The position numbers were made by a program, and so were the translations under genes. 13,755 bases of DNA, from positions 1 through 13,755 of the forward strand of contig USFO01000040.1 of assembly GCA_900553955.1 (NCBI GenBank), read 5' to 3'. This DNA is from an uncultured Oscillospiraceae bacterium. Its GTDB lineage: Bacteria; Bacillota; Clostridia; Oscillospirales; Ruminococcaceae. The notes under the pieces are model-generated. The model ran no database searches. It worked only from the letters and a program-made list of their open reading frames with translations, and was not told the origin of the DNA. Shown piece by piece: positions 6,457 through 12,948 of this stretch; position 1 is the first letter of the stretch; each line of letters starts with the position of its first letter.

Positions 6457-6482
6457 CCCTGCGCCGCACTTCTTCATATAAT
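6445..6482 (+). promoter_or_regulatory. Putative divergent promoter for the 57-residue ORF, sharing the palindrome
   Basis: On the plus strand a perfect TATAAT lies at 6477-6482, 20 bases to the right of the TTTCGGTCGAAA palindrome (6445-6456). No TTGACA-like -35 is found at the expected place (6454-6459). The -10 sits inside a small dyad, CTTCAT-ATA-ATGAAG (6472-6486). The two diverging promoters thus look almost symmetrical about one shared element. Confidence 0.4.
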
Positions 6483-6485
6483 GAA

Positions 6486-6499
6486 GCAAAATATTTTGC
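6486..6499. repeat. Perfect 14-bp palindrome in the leader of the 57-residue ORF
   Basis: GCAAAATATTTTGC is a perfect palindrome between the -10 box (6477-6482) and the ribosome binding site (6503-6508). At about +1 to +10 of the predicted transcript it is well placed for a repressor operator. Half-site-like TTTTGCA sequences recur at about 6753-6775 upstream of the next gene. Confidence 0.4.
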
Positions 6500-6515
6500 A
6501 GTGGAGGTGGAAGTA

Positions 6516-6689
6516 TTGCAAAAACAAAACAGAGGCACAACCGATGAAATCCGTGGACGCGAATGCGCGGATTACATACGCGAGTTTTGTGCGGAGCAGC
6601 GTGCTCTTGTTGCAGAATACAGCAAAGAAGAACCGCCAAACTGTGGAATGGAAGATTATTCCGATATAATCTTCACCAATCCATCATAA
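6516..6689 (+). CDS. Small ORF (57 residues) divergent from spoIIGA, unknown function
   Basis: I do not recognise this protein. The start is inferred as a TTG at 6516 because GGAGGT (6503-6508) lies 7 bases upstream; an ATG 84 bases further upstream in frame has no such site and lies in the promoter region. The product is acidic and soluble, with a probable helix at about residues 10-37 (RECADYIREFCAEQRALVAE region) and a tail ending DYSDIIFTNPS. It has three cysteines (about residues 17, 27 and 44) but no CxxC pair. A good intrinsic terminator lies directly downstream (6700-6728), and an own promoter is likely (6445-6482). A well-formed start, a terminator and neighbour-like codons argue that it is real. 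A sporulation link is suggested only by the shared upstream element with spoIIGA. Confidence 0.65.
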   Translation: MQKQNRGTTDEIRGRECADYIREFCAEQRALVAEYSKEEPPNCGMEDYSDIIFTNPS

Positions 6690-6699
6690 AAAATGCACA

Positions 6700-6728
6700 A
6701 AAGCCCGGTTGTTTTGTTACCGGGCTTT
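6700..6728 (+). terminator. Intrinsic terminator after the 57-residue ORF
   Basis: AAAGCCCGGT (6700-6709) pairs perfectly with ACCGGGCTTT (6719-6728) around a 9-base loop. It begins 10 bases past the TAA at 6687-6689. The T tract is short, followed by AATATTTTAG. It isolates the small ORF from the regulator gene downstream. Confidence 0.75.
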
Positions 6729-6755
6729 AATATTTTAGTCAAATTCGGCCTATTT

Positions 6756-6811
6756 TGCAAAAACGGCGTTTTGCACAAAAAATGAGTCAGGTTTTTATGC
6801 AAAAATACCTG
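6756..6811. repeat. Two imperfect dyads upstream of the regulator promoter
   Basis: TGCAAAAACG (6756-6765) and CGTTTTGCA (6767-6775) form an inverted repeat with one unpaired A. A second imperfect dyad runs from CAGGT (6788-6792) to ACCTG (6807-6811), with an ATGC centre and AT-rich inner arms. Both lie 60-120 bases upstream of the -35 at 6873. They are possible operator sites for the regulator gene; apart from these dyads and the promoter, the stretch 6729-6948 is AT-rich with no gene that I can see. Confidence 0.35.
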
Positions 6812-6872
6812 TTGGTTATTCAAAGGATATAAAAGATATTAAAAATTTTTATGGATTTTTTACTAAATTGTC

Positions 6873-6901
6873 TTGAAAATTCGTGGGTTTTAACTTAAAA
6901 T
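6873..6901 (+). promoter_or_regulatory. Putative sigma-A promoter of the regulator-ftsEX operon
   Basis: The -35 is TTGAAA (6873-6878) and the -10 is TAAAAT (6896-6901), each 5 of 6 to consensus, with a 17-base spacer. Transcription would start near 6908, leaving a leader of about 40 bases to the ATG at 6949. The upstream DNA is AT-rich. No other promoter this good was seen before greA. Confidence 0.75.
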
Positions 6902-6948
6902 AAGAAAAGAGCATTTTTAATTTAATGCCGAGTGAAAGAGGGGTTTTA

Positions 6949-8034
6949 ATGTCAAACAGATTATTTCAGGGTATAATACATCAGATGCATGACAGTATTG
7001 GCAGAACGGTTGGTATCGCAGACGATGCTTCCACCGTTATCGCCTGCAGCGACCTTGCACGAGTTGGTGAGCGCAACGATTTTCTCCTTTCAGAAATGGC
7101 TGCGGATGGCGAATGTCATACCCGCGACGGATTTACATATAAAGTATTCGGAGTGGACGACCGCCCGGAATATACGGTTTTTGTCGCCGGAACGGACGGA
7201 CTTGCGGCACAGTTCTGCTCGCTTATGGCTGTTTCTCTTGCAGGAATTAAACAGTATTACGACGAAAAATACGATCGCGCAAATTTCATCAAGAACGTAA
7301 TTCTCGACAATATTCTCCCCGGAGATATTTATATCAAGGCGCGTGAACTGCGCTTTCCTACCGACGTTTCCCGCGTGGTGCTTTTCATCCGTGTGCTTAC
7401 CGTCAATGATATTTCCGTTTTTGATGTTGTGCAGAACCTGTTCCCCGACAAGAACAAGGACTTCGTTTTCAGCGTAAGCGAATCCGACGTTGTTCTTGTT
7501 AAGGAAATCAAGCCCGGCATCGAAAGTGCTGATATCGAAAAGCTGGCAAGCTCAATTATCGAAACTCTCAGCGGCGAGTTTTTCACAAGAGTAAACGTGG
7601 GCATAGGCACCACCGCCACCGGCATAAAGGATCTTGCAAAGAGCTTCAAGGAGGCACAGGTTGCCCTTGAGGTCGGCAAGGTGTTCGACACCGACAAGTC
7701 TATCGTTAACTACGATAACCTTGGCATTGCGCGCCTTATCTATCAGCTTCCTACCACCCTTTGCGAAATGTTCCTGCGCGAGGTATTCAAAAAAGGCTCC
7801 ATCGAAAGCCTTGACCAAGAAACGCTTTTCACCATTCAGAAGTTCTTTGAGAACAACCTGAACGTTTCCGAAACAAGCCGTAAGCTTTTCGTACACAGAA
7901 ACACTCTGGTCTACCGTCTTGAGAAAATCAAGAAGCTGACCGGACTTGACCTGCGCGAGTTCGACCACGCAATCGTATTCAAGGTTGCCCTTATGGTCAA
8001 GAAGTATCTTTCCGCTAACCCGGTTAAATACTGA
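6949..8034 (+). CDS. PucR/CdaR-type helix-turn-helix transcriptional regulator
   Basis: This is a DNA-binding regulator of the CdaR/PucR family. The 361-residue protein has an N-terminal region (about 5-110) reminiscent of the sugar-diacid recognition domain, with an IADDASTVIACS...RVGERND pattern. A GGDEF-like central domain spans about 130-250, and the PucR-type helix-turn-helix covers about residues 295-355, with recognition motif NVSETSRKLFVHRNTLVYRL starting near residue 305. The GGDEF-like domain has no GGDEF signature, as is usual for this family, so it is not expected to make cyclic di-GMP. The ATG at 6949 has a GAGGGG site; the in-frame ATG at 6925 has none. It lies 49 bases before ftsE and is probably co-transcribed. 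Its ligand and targets cannot be told from the sequence. Confidence 0.88.
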   Translation: MSNRLFQGIIHQMHDSIGRTVGIADDASTVIACSDLARVGERNDFLLSEMAADGECHTRDGFTYKVFGVDDRPEYTVFVAGTDGLAAQFCSLMAVSLAGIKQYYDEKYDRANFIKNVILDNILPGDIYIKARELRFPTDVSRVVLFIRVLTVNDISVFDVVQNLFPDKNKDFVFSVSESDVVLVKEIKPGIESADIEKLASSIIETLSGEFFTRVNVGIGTTATGIKDLAKSFKEAQVALEVGKVFDTDKSIVNYDNLGIARLIYQLPTTLCEMFLREVFKKGSIESLDQETLFTIQKFFENNLNVSETSRKLFVHRNTLVYRLEKIKKLTGLDLREFDHAIVFKVALMVKKYLSANPVKY

Positions 8035-8083
8035 TTTTTTGCGGCAACTAAATTTTATAAACTGTTTTTTGTGAGGTCTAAGA

Positions 8084-8767
8084 TTGATTGAATTTCAGAA
8101 CGTGACAAAAAAATACCCCAACGGCACAGTCGCGCTTAACGATGTAAGCCTGCGAATTGCCGACGGCGAATTTGTGTTCATCGTCGGTTCCTCCGGCGCG
8201 GGCAAAAGCACGCTGATTAAGCTTATGCTGCGGGAGGAACGGGCAAGCTCCGGCGTTATAAAGGTGAACGGCAAGAACCTTGGCAAAATGCCCCGGTACA
8301 AAATCCCGAAGTTCCGCCGCTCAATAGGCGTTGTGTTCCAGGACTTTCGCCTTATCCCCAATATGACCGCATACGACAATGTTGCCTTTGCCCTGCGCGT
8401 TACCAATGTTTCAAATAAGGAAATAAAGCGCAAGGTTCCGTATATGCTTTCCCTTGTGGGACTTGCCAACAAGGCAAAATGCAAGCCGGACGAGCTTTCC
8501 GGCGGCGAACAGCAGCGTGTTGCTCTTGCCCGTGCGCTTGTTAATTCCCCCTCTCTTATCATAGCGGACGAGCCCACCGGCAACATCGACCCGGAGCTTT
8601 CCTTTGAAATAGTCGACCTGCTCAACGAGATAAACAAGCTCGGCGTTACCATAGTTATGGTCACCCACGAGCACGACCTTGTGCAGCAGTTTAACCGCAG
8701 GGTAATCACTATTGAAAAGGGCGAAGTTATCCGCGACGTGGAAGGAACGGAGGCGCCCATATGCTGA
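8084..8767 (+). CDS. ftsE: FtsE, cell division ABC transporter ATP-binding protein
   Basis: This ATPase of the FtsEX complex uses ATP hydrolysis inside the cell to change the shape of FtsX and switch on peptidoglycan hydrolases outside. The 227-residue protein has all the ABC motifs: Walker A GSSGAGKST (35-43), Q-loop Gln86, signature LSGGEQQ (138-144), Walker B LIIADEP (158-164) and the switch His195. The length is standard for FtsE. The start is a TTG at 8084 with GTGAGGT 6 bases upstream, and the first residues, MIEFQNVTKKYPNG, fit the family. The gene overlaps ftsX by 7 bases, pointing to translational coupling. Confidence 0.97.
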   Translation: MIEFQNVTKKYPNGTVALNDVSLRIADGEFVFIVGSSGAGKSTLIKLMLREERASSGVIKVNGKNLGKMPRYKIPKFRRSIGVVFQDFRLIPNMTAYDNVAFALRVTNVSNKEIKRKVPYMLSLVGLANKAKCKPDELSGGEQQRVALARALVNSPSLIIADEPTGNIDPELSFEIVDLLNEINKLGVTIVMVTHEHDLVQQFNRRVITIEKGEVIRDVEGTEAPIC

Positions 8768-9663
8768 ACAGTTTTTTCTATCTTGTAAAACAGGGCTTCA
8801 AAAACCTTTGGAACAACCGGCTGATGTCCCTCGCTTCCATCGGCGTTCTGGTTTCCTGTATGCTTCTCATAGGCGCGGCGGCGCTTTTGGCAGTTAACGT
8901 TTCCAGCGTTGTGGACGAGCTTGAGGATCAGAGTGAAGCCATCGTATACCTTGATGACAACACCACCGAAGATGACCAAGCGCGTATAAGAAAGGCGATT
9001 ATTGCCACCGGAAAAATCTCCACAGTTGAGTTTGTCCCGAAGGGCGAGGCTCTTTCCGAAATGATGAGTGCCATGGGCGACGAGGGTCTGCTCTTTGAGG
9101 CGTACAAGGAGGATAACAACCTTCCGGATTCCTATCGAGTCACCTTTGACGATGTTTCCGACTTGGAAAGCACCGTTGCCGCCATTGAAAATATTGACGG
9201 TGTGCTTTCCGTTTCCGCCATGACCGAAGTGGCAAACGTAATCACCGGACTTAAAAAAATGGCTTACGTAGGCGGCGTTGTTATCATCGGGCTGCTGATT
9301 GCGGTTTCGCTTATGATTGTGGGCAACACCATCAAAATAACTGTGTTCAGCCGCCGCCGCGAAGTAAACATAATGAAATATGTCGGTGCGACCAATGGCT
9401 TCATTCGCTTGCCGTTTATCGTGGAGGGCATGAGCCTTGGCGTAATCTCCGGTGCGATTTCCTATGGGCTTATCTATTTCGGCTATGACTACTTTACCAA
9501 ATGGGTGCTTTCCCAAAAATCCGAATGGTTCTCCATGCTCGTTTCCGGAATGGTGCCCTTTACCGCCATATCTCATCAGCTTCTTATAGGCTTTTTGGGC
9601 GGCGGTGCGCTTATCGGCATATTCGGCTGCGTTGCCTTTATCGGCAAGCACCTTAAAGTGTAA
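8761..9663 (+). CDS. ftsX: FtsX, cell division ABC transporter permease
   Basis: This is the membrane partner of FtsE. The 300-residue protein has a membrane helix at about 21-46 and a large extracellular domain (about 48-168), which in known systems contacts a coiled-coil hydrolase or activator. Three further helices follow at about 168-190, 218-243 and 272-296. The cytoplasmic segment RRREVNIMKYVGATNGFIR (198-216) is the conserved coupling region of the family. The ATG overlaps the end of ftsE. The M23 hydrolase gene, the expected extracellular partner, follows 32 bases later. Confidence 0.96.
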   Translation: MLNSFFYLVKQGFKNLWNNRLMSLASIGVLVSCMLLIGAAALLAVNVSSVVDELEDQSEAIVYLDDNTTEDDQARIRKAIIATGKISTVEFVPKGEALSEMMSAMGDEGLLFEAYKEDNNLPDSYRVTFDDVSDLESTVAAIENIDGVLSVSAMTEVANVITGLKKMAYVGGVVIIGLLIAVSLMIVGNTIKITVFSRRREVNIMKYVGATNGFIRLPFIVEGMSLGVISGAISYGLIYFGYDYFTKWVLSQKSEWFSMLVSGMVPFTAISHQLLIGFLGGGALIGIFGCVAFIGKHLKV

Positions 9664-9695
9664 ATTCCCCAAACCCGGTTTTACGGAGGTAAAAA

Positions 9696-10976
9696 ATGAA
9701 AAACAGAAAGGTAAAGCGCAGGCTTATCTCCGCAGTTTGCTGCGGACTCTGCATTATAACCGTTGCGTTTTCCTCTCCCGCGGCATACGCAAGCGGGCTG
9801 ACCAAAACCGACGGCGGCAAAAGCACCTCGTCCTCCAAGAGCACAAAGAAAACAGACTCCGCCGCAGAAGCGGAGTACAAAAACCAGCTCAAGGATCTGC
9901 AAAGCCAGCAGAAGGACATTACCGAACGCCAAAACGCTCTTAAAGCAAAGATAAAGAATGCGAAAACTCAAAAGGCTCAGCTTCAGGCGAAGATAAACAG
10001 CCTTGACGAGCAGATTAGCATCACCCGCGACCAAATGTCTCTTTGCCAAAACAAAATTAACGTTACGCAGGACTATATTTCCGCAAAGCAGGCGGAAATT
10101 GACGCCAAGGAGGAGGACATCAGCGCAAGTATGCAGCTTTTTCGGGACAGAGTGCGCGCCATCTACATGACCGGCGGCTATTCCGACAGAGCAAACTCCC
10201 TTATTATGCTGCTTTCCTCCGAAAGCGTTTCGGACTTTTTGACCCGCGCAATGTACTTAAATCGCCTTAACGAGCACGACAAGGCTCTTATGGATATTCT
10301 TGAAGACGAGCTCTCCGTCCTTGGCGAAGAAAAAGCGAAACTTGACGAAACCAAAGCCGAGCTTGAAGCCGAAAAAGAGGAACTTGCAAAGACGAGAGAG
10401 GAGCTTCAGGGCAGCATTATAGAGGCGCGCAGCAGTATTCACGATGTTGACGCCATGCAAAAAGAGTATGAGGAGAACTACGAGGAGCTTGCCGCATATT
10501 CGCAGCAGCTTCAAAACGAAATTGCGGATATTTACAGAAACCTTACCACCACCAAAACGGATTATGTCGGAGGCGAGATGATGTGGCCCGCCCCGGGATT
10601 TTCCAAAATCACCTGCGACTACGGCTGGCGCTTCGGCGGCAAGGACTTCCACACCGGAATTGATATTTCCGGCGGCGGAATCCACGGCGCAAAGGTAGTT
10701 GCCGCCAACACCGGAACGGTTGTATTCACAAAATACTGTCCTTATAACGGATATTCATATGGCTACGGCACATATGTAATCGTTGACCATGGCGGCGGCG
10801 TAACCACCCTTTATGCGCATATGAGCGCCATTACAGTAAACGTCGGCGATGTTGTGGTAATGGGTCAGCAGATAGGCAATGTCGGCAACACAGGTTGGAG
10901 CACCGGCGCGCACCTTCACTTTGAAGTGCGTAAGGACGGTAAATCGGTCAATCCCCTTCCCTATGTTACCGGCTGA
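9696..10976 (+). CDS. Secreted coiled-coil M23 peptidoglycan endopeptidase (FtsEX partner)
   Basis: This is an exported cell wall hydrolase likely gated by FtsEX. The 426-residue protein starts with a signal peptide (residues 1 to about 32, basic start, hydrophobic core, AYA before the likely cut). A low-complexity Ser/Thr/Lys linker follows, then a long coiled coil (about 55-285) rich in Glu/Lys/Gln, and a C-terminal M23 (LytM-type) domain at about 300-423. All M23 active-site residues are present: His319 and Asp323 (HTGID), His375 (YAHMS), and His406 and His408 (HLHFE). The layout resembles EnvC, but EnvC lacks a complete zinc site, so this protein is probably itself a hydrolase, more like CwlO in role. 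GGAGGT precedes the ATG by 5 bases. Confidence 0.93.
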   Translation: MKNRKVKRRLISAVCCGLCIITVAFSSPAAYASGLTKTDGGKSTSSSKSTKKTDSAAEAEYKNQLKDLQSQQKDITERQNALKAKIKNAKTQKAQLQAKINSLDEQISITRDQMSLCQNKINVTQDYISAKQAEIDAKEEDISASMQLFRDRVRAIYMTGGYSDRANSLIMLLSSESVSDFLTRAMYLNRLNEHDKALMDILEDELSVLGEEKAKLDETKAELEAEKEELAKTREELQGSIIEARSSIHDVDAMQKEYEENYEELAAYSQQLQNEIADIYRNLTTTKTDYVGGEMMWPAPGFSKITCDYGWRFGGKDFHTGIDISGGGIHGAKVVAANTGTVVFTKYCPYNGYSYGYGTYVIVDHGGGVTTLYAHMSAITVNVGDVVVMGQQIGNVGNTGWSTGAHLHFEVRKDGKSVNPLPYVTG

Positions 10977-10996
10977 TTAAATTTAAGGAGAACACA

Positions 10997-12247
10997 ATGG
11001 GCAAAAAAATCACTCTTGGCACTGCAATCACCCTGATAATCATTGCGGTTGCCATCACCGTTTCACTCACAATGGTGCTGGCGCTGCGCAACTTTAACGA
11101 AAAGGTAAGCGGCATTACCGAACGCGAGAATATGTTCGCAAAGTTTACCGAAATCGACAACTACGTTCGTCAGAACCGAAGCGATATTGACGAAGAAACT
11201 CTTATGGACGGCGTTGCAAAGGGCTATCTTTCCGGAATCAATGACCCCTATGCTCTTTATATGAGCGCCGAAACTTATTCCGCATATGTTGCGGCTTCTT
11301 CCCAAACCGTTGCAGGCGTCGGCATCACCGCAAGCATGGACAGCGATGGATATATGCTCGTGGGCAAGGTCTATGACGGCTCCACCGCGGCAAGCGCGGG
11401 TATTCTGCCCGGCGACCTTATCATCAAAGTGGACGACATCAACCTTTCCGCAGACACCTATGCCGAATCTGAAGCACTGCTTATCGGCGAAGCGGGCACC
11501 AAGGTTACTCTTAAGGTTCGCCGCGACGGTGAGGACACCGAAATGGAGATAACCCGCCGCGTGCTCACTCCCACAAATGTCACCGCTGTTCCTTTTGATA
11601 ATTATTACTACATCCGTGTTGATGACTTTACCGAAAGCACTCCTGACCAATTCAGCAAAGCGGTAGAAAAAGCCATTTCCGCCGGTGCACAGTACCTTGT
11701 CTTTGACGTGCGTTCCGTAAATTCCGGGCTTATTTCCTCCGCAGCGACGGTTCTTGACCGCCTTGTGGGTTCCGGAGATATGCTCTATGTGGAATATAAT
11801 GACGGCAGCAAAGAAACGCTCTATACCTCCAACTCCAGAGAAACCGATATTCCCATGGTCGTTCTTGTGAACGAGAGCACTGCCGGTGCGGCAGAATTCT
11901 TTGCGGCAGGTCTGCGCGATTTCGGCAAAGCTAAAATCGTCGGTATGCAAACCGCAGGCGTCGGCTCTTTGCAAAAAATTTATAAGCTTGACGACGGCAG
12001 TGCCATTCAGCTTACCATCGGCAAATATTATCTTGCAAATTCCGATACCGCTTGGGAAGGCTTCGGCGTTGTTCCTGATCACATGGTTTCGCTTGATTAT
12101 ACTCCCGATTTTTCTAATTTGAGCGCCATTGACCCCGGATTTGATGCTCAGTTTGCAAAAGCTATCGAGGTTGCTTCCGCCTCCATAAGCACAAACGGAG
12201 AGGGGCAACCCGCCGAAAACAGTTCCGAAGCGGAAAACAACGGCTAA
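10997..12247 (+). CDS. PDZ-S41 family protein, probable pseudoprotease (CtpA/CtpB-like)
   Basis: This 416-residue protein has an N-terminal membrane anchor or uncleaved signal (about 7-30), an N-terminal helical region, a PDZ domain (about 102-185, VAGVGITASM to the VTLKVRRDGE region) and an S41 core (about 195-355). The fold matches carboxy-terminal processing proteases, which cut extracytoplasmic proteins with a Ser-Lys dyad. Aligned without gaps to the family motifs, NxxSASASE reads NESTAGAAE, so the catalytic Ser is Gly297. TFGKG reads TAGVG, so the catalytic Lys is Val322. The NPGG segment reads VNSG. The helper Gln (Gln326) and Asp308 remain. The tail is low-complexity (SSEAENNG). AAGGAG precedes the ATG and the M23 gene is 20 bases upstream. 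It probably binds peptides or partners without cutting. Confidence 0.9.
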   Translation: MGKKITLGTAITLIIIAVAITVSLTMVLALRNFNEKVSGITERENMFAKFTEIDNYVRQNRSDIDEETLMDGVAKGYLSGINDPYALYMSAETYSAYVAASSQTVAGVGITASMDSDGYMLVGKVYDGSTAASAGILPGDLIIKVDDINLSADTYAESEALLIGEAGTKVTLKVRRDGEDTEMEITRRVLTPTNVTAVPFDNYYYIRVDDFTESTPDQFSKAVEKAISAGAQYLVFDVRSVNSGLISSAATVLDRLVGSGDMLYVEYNDGSKETLYTSNSRETDIPMVVLVNESTAGAAEFFAAGLRDFGKAKIVGMQTAGVGSLQKIYKLDDGSAIQLTIGKYYLANSDTAWEGFGVVPDHMVSLDYTPDFSNLSAIDPGFDAQFAKAIEVASASISTNGEGQPAENSSEAENNG

Positions 12248-12261
12248 AATCCGTGTTTTCC
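12232..12261 (+). other. Hairpin over the S41 stop codon, abutting the greA promoter
   Basis: Bases 12232-12243 can pair with 12251-12261 (CCGTGTTTTCC) with one bulged A and a 7-base loop that contains the TAA stop. It has no T tract after it, so it is at best a weak terminator. The greA -35 begins 2 bases past it. Confidence 0.35.
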
Positions 12262-12262
12262 C

Positions 12263-12291
12263 TTGACACCATCAAAAAACGCGCATATAAT
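12263..12291 (+). promoter_or_regulatory. Consensus sigma-A promoter of greA
   Basis: TTGACA (12263-12268) and TATAAT (12286-12291) are both perfect matches with the ideal 17-base spacer. Transcription should start near 12298, about 30 bases before the greA ATG. It suggests strong, constitutive expression of greA independent of the upstream operon. Confidence 0.92.
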
Positions 12292-12328
12292 CATAGTATT
12301 GCCGTTTTATATTAAGGAGTTGTCTTAT

Positions 12329-12814
12329 ATGGAAAAAAAGATTGTTGTTACCGAAAGCGGACTTAAAGCGCTTGAGGATGAACTCGTCCAGCTTAAAACC
12401 GTCCGCCGCAAAGAAGTTTCCGAAAAAATCCGTGTTGCCCGTTCATTCGGCGACCTTTCCGAAAACAGTGAATACGACGAGGCAAAAAATGAGCAGGCTA
12501 TCGTGGAAGCCCGTATCGCCGACCTTGAAGTTATGCTGAAAAACGTCGTCATCCTTGACGAAGAAGAACTTGGCACCGACAAAGTTTCTCTTGGCGCAGC
12601 CGTAAAGGTATCCTGCGAGTTCCCCGACGAGGATCCAACCGAGGAAACCTATACCATAGTCGGTTCCACCGAAGCCGACCTTGACAATAACAAAATCTCC
12701 GATGAATCCCCCATCGGCAAGGCTCTGCTTGGCAAAAAAGTCGGCGAGATTGCAGAAGCGGAGCTTCCTACCGGCGAGATTGCAAAGTTTGAGGTTCTTC
12801 ACATCAGCAGATAA
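12329..12814 (+). CDS. greA: Transcription elongation factor GreA
   Basis: GreA enters the secondary channel of RNA polymerase and triggers cleavage of the backtracked RNA end, rescuing stalled complexes. The 161-residue protein has the N-terminal antiparallel coiled coil (about 10-75), with the acidic tip residues Asp42 and Glu45 in FGDLSENSEY that hold the catalytic magnesium. The C-terminal FKBP-like domain (about 83-161) includes the SPIGKALLGKKVG stretch typical of the family. I use the ATG at 12329 because AAGGAG (12314-12319) precedes it; the longer frame would begin within the promoter. The gene has its own consensus promoter and its own terminator, and lysS follows, as in many Firmicutes. 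Confidence 0.97.
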   Translation: MEKKIVVTESGLKALEDELVQLKTVRRKEVSEKIRVARSFGDLSENSEYDEAKNEQAIVEARIADLEVMLKNVVILDEEELGTDKVSLGAAVKVSCEFPDEDPTEETYTIVGSTEADLDNNKISDESPIGKALLGKKVGEIAEAELPTGEIAKFEVLHISR

Positions 12815-12828
12815 GTCTTTTACCGCAC

Positions 12829-12857
12829 AAAAAGCCCTTTGAAAAAAGGGCTTTTTT
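12829..12857 (+). terminator. Intrinsic terminator after greA
   Basis: AAAAAGCCCTTT (12829-12840) pairs perfectly with AAAGGGCTTTTT (12845-12856) around a GAAA tetraloop and runs into a T-rich tail (12852-12857). It lies 14 bases past the greA stop. It is a textbook rho-independent terminator. Confidence 0.93.
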
Positions 12858-12875
12858 AATTTTTTAATTTTGCTG

Positions 12876-12904
12876 TTGTTATTTTGCCTTTTATATGTTA
12901 AAAT
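12876..12904 (+). promoter_or_regulatory. Putative promoter of lysS
   Basis: A TAAAAT -10 (12899-12904) with an upstream TG (extended -10) lies 17 bases from a weak -35-like TTGTTA (12876-12881). Transcription would start near 12911, leaving a leader of about 38 bases, too short for a T-box riboswitch. The region is AT-rich, so confidence is moderate. Confidence 0.5.
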
Positions 12905-12948
12905 AAATTATCTTTGATTTACTATTCCCTTTTGAAAGGAAGTTTATA

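Noticed and set aside
6481..6669. 62-codon plus-strand frame overlapping the 57-residue ORF
   Set aside because: Its ATG overlaps the predicted -10 box and has no ribosome binding site; the alternative frame has a well-spaced GGAGGT and ends just before the terminator.
6822..6850. Sigma-H-like -35 (AAAGGATAT) upstream of the regulator gene
   Set aside because: No GAAT-type -10 is found at the proper spacing, and a better sigma-A promoter lies at 6873-6901.
7683..7689. Exact TTCGACA (0A box) inside the regulator gene
   Set aside because: A single 7-mer match in the middle of a coding region is expected by chance, and no promoter is nearby.
8095..9672. Long minus-strand open frame (525 codons) opposite ftsE and ftsX
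   Set aside because: It lies entirely antisense to two well-supported genes with intact motifs; its composition (rich in His, Asn and Gly, then Ser and Arg) is typical of a shadow frame, and it has no ribosome binding site or domain.
11063..12208. Long minus-strand open frame (381 codons) opposite the S41 gene
   Set aside because: Antisense shadow of a clear PDZ-S41 gene, with no recognisable domain and no start signals.
12263..12328. N-terminal extension of GreA starting with TTG at 12263
   Set aside because: That TTG is the first half of the perfect -35 TTGACA, so it would lie upstream of the transcription start; the ATG at 12329 has AAGGAG.
12905..12948. Possible T-box riboswitch before lysS
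   Set aside because: The leader between the predicted transcription start and the ATG is only about 38 bases, and the terminator upstream belongs to greA; there is no T-box consensus.
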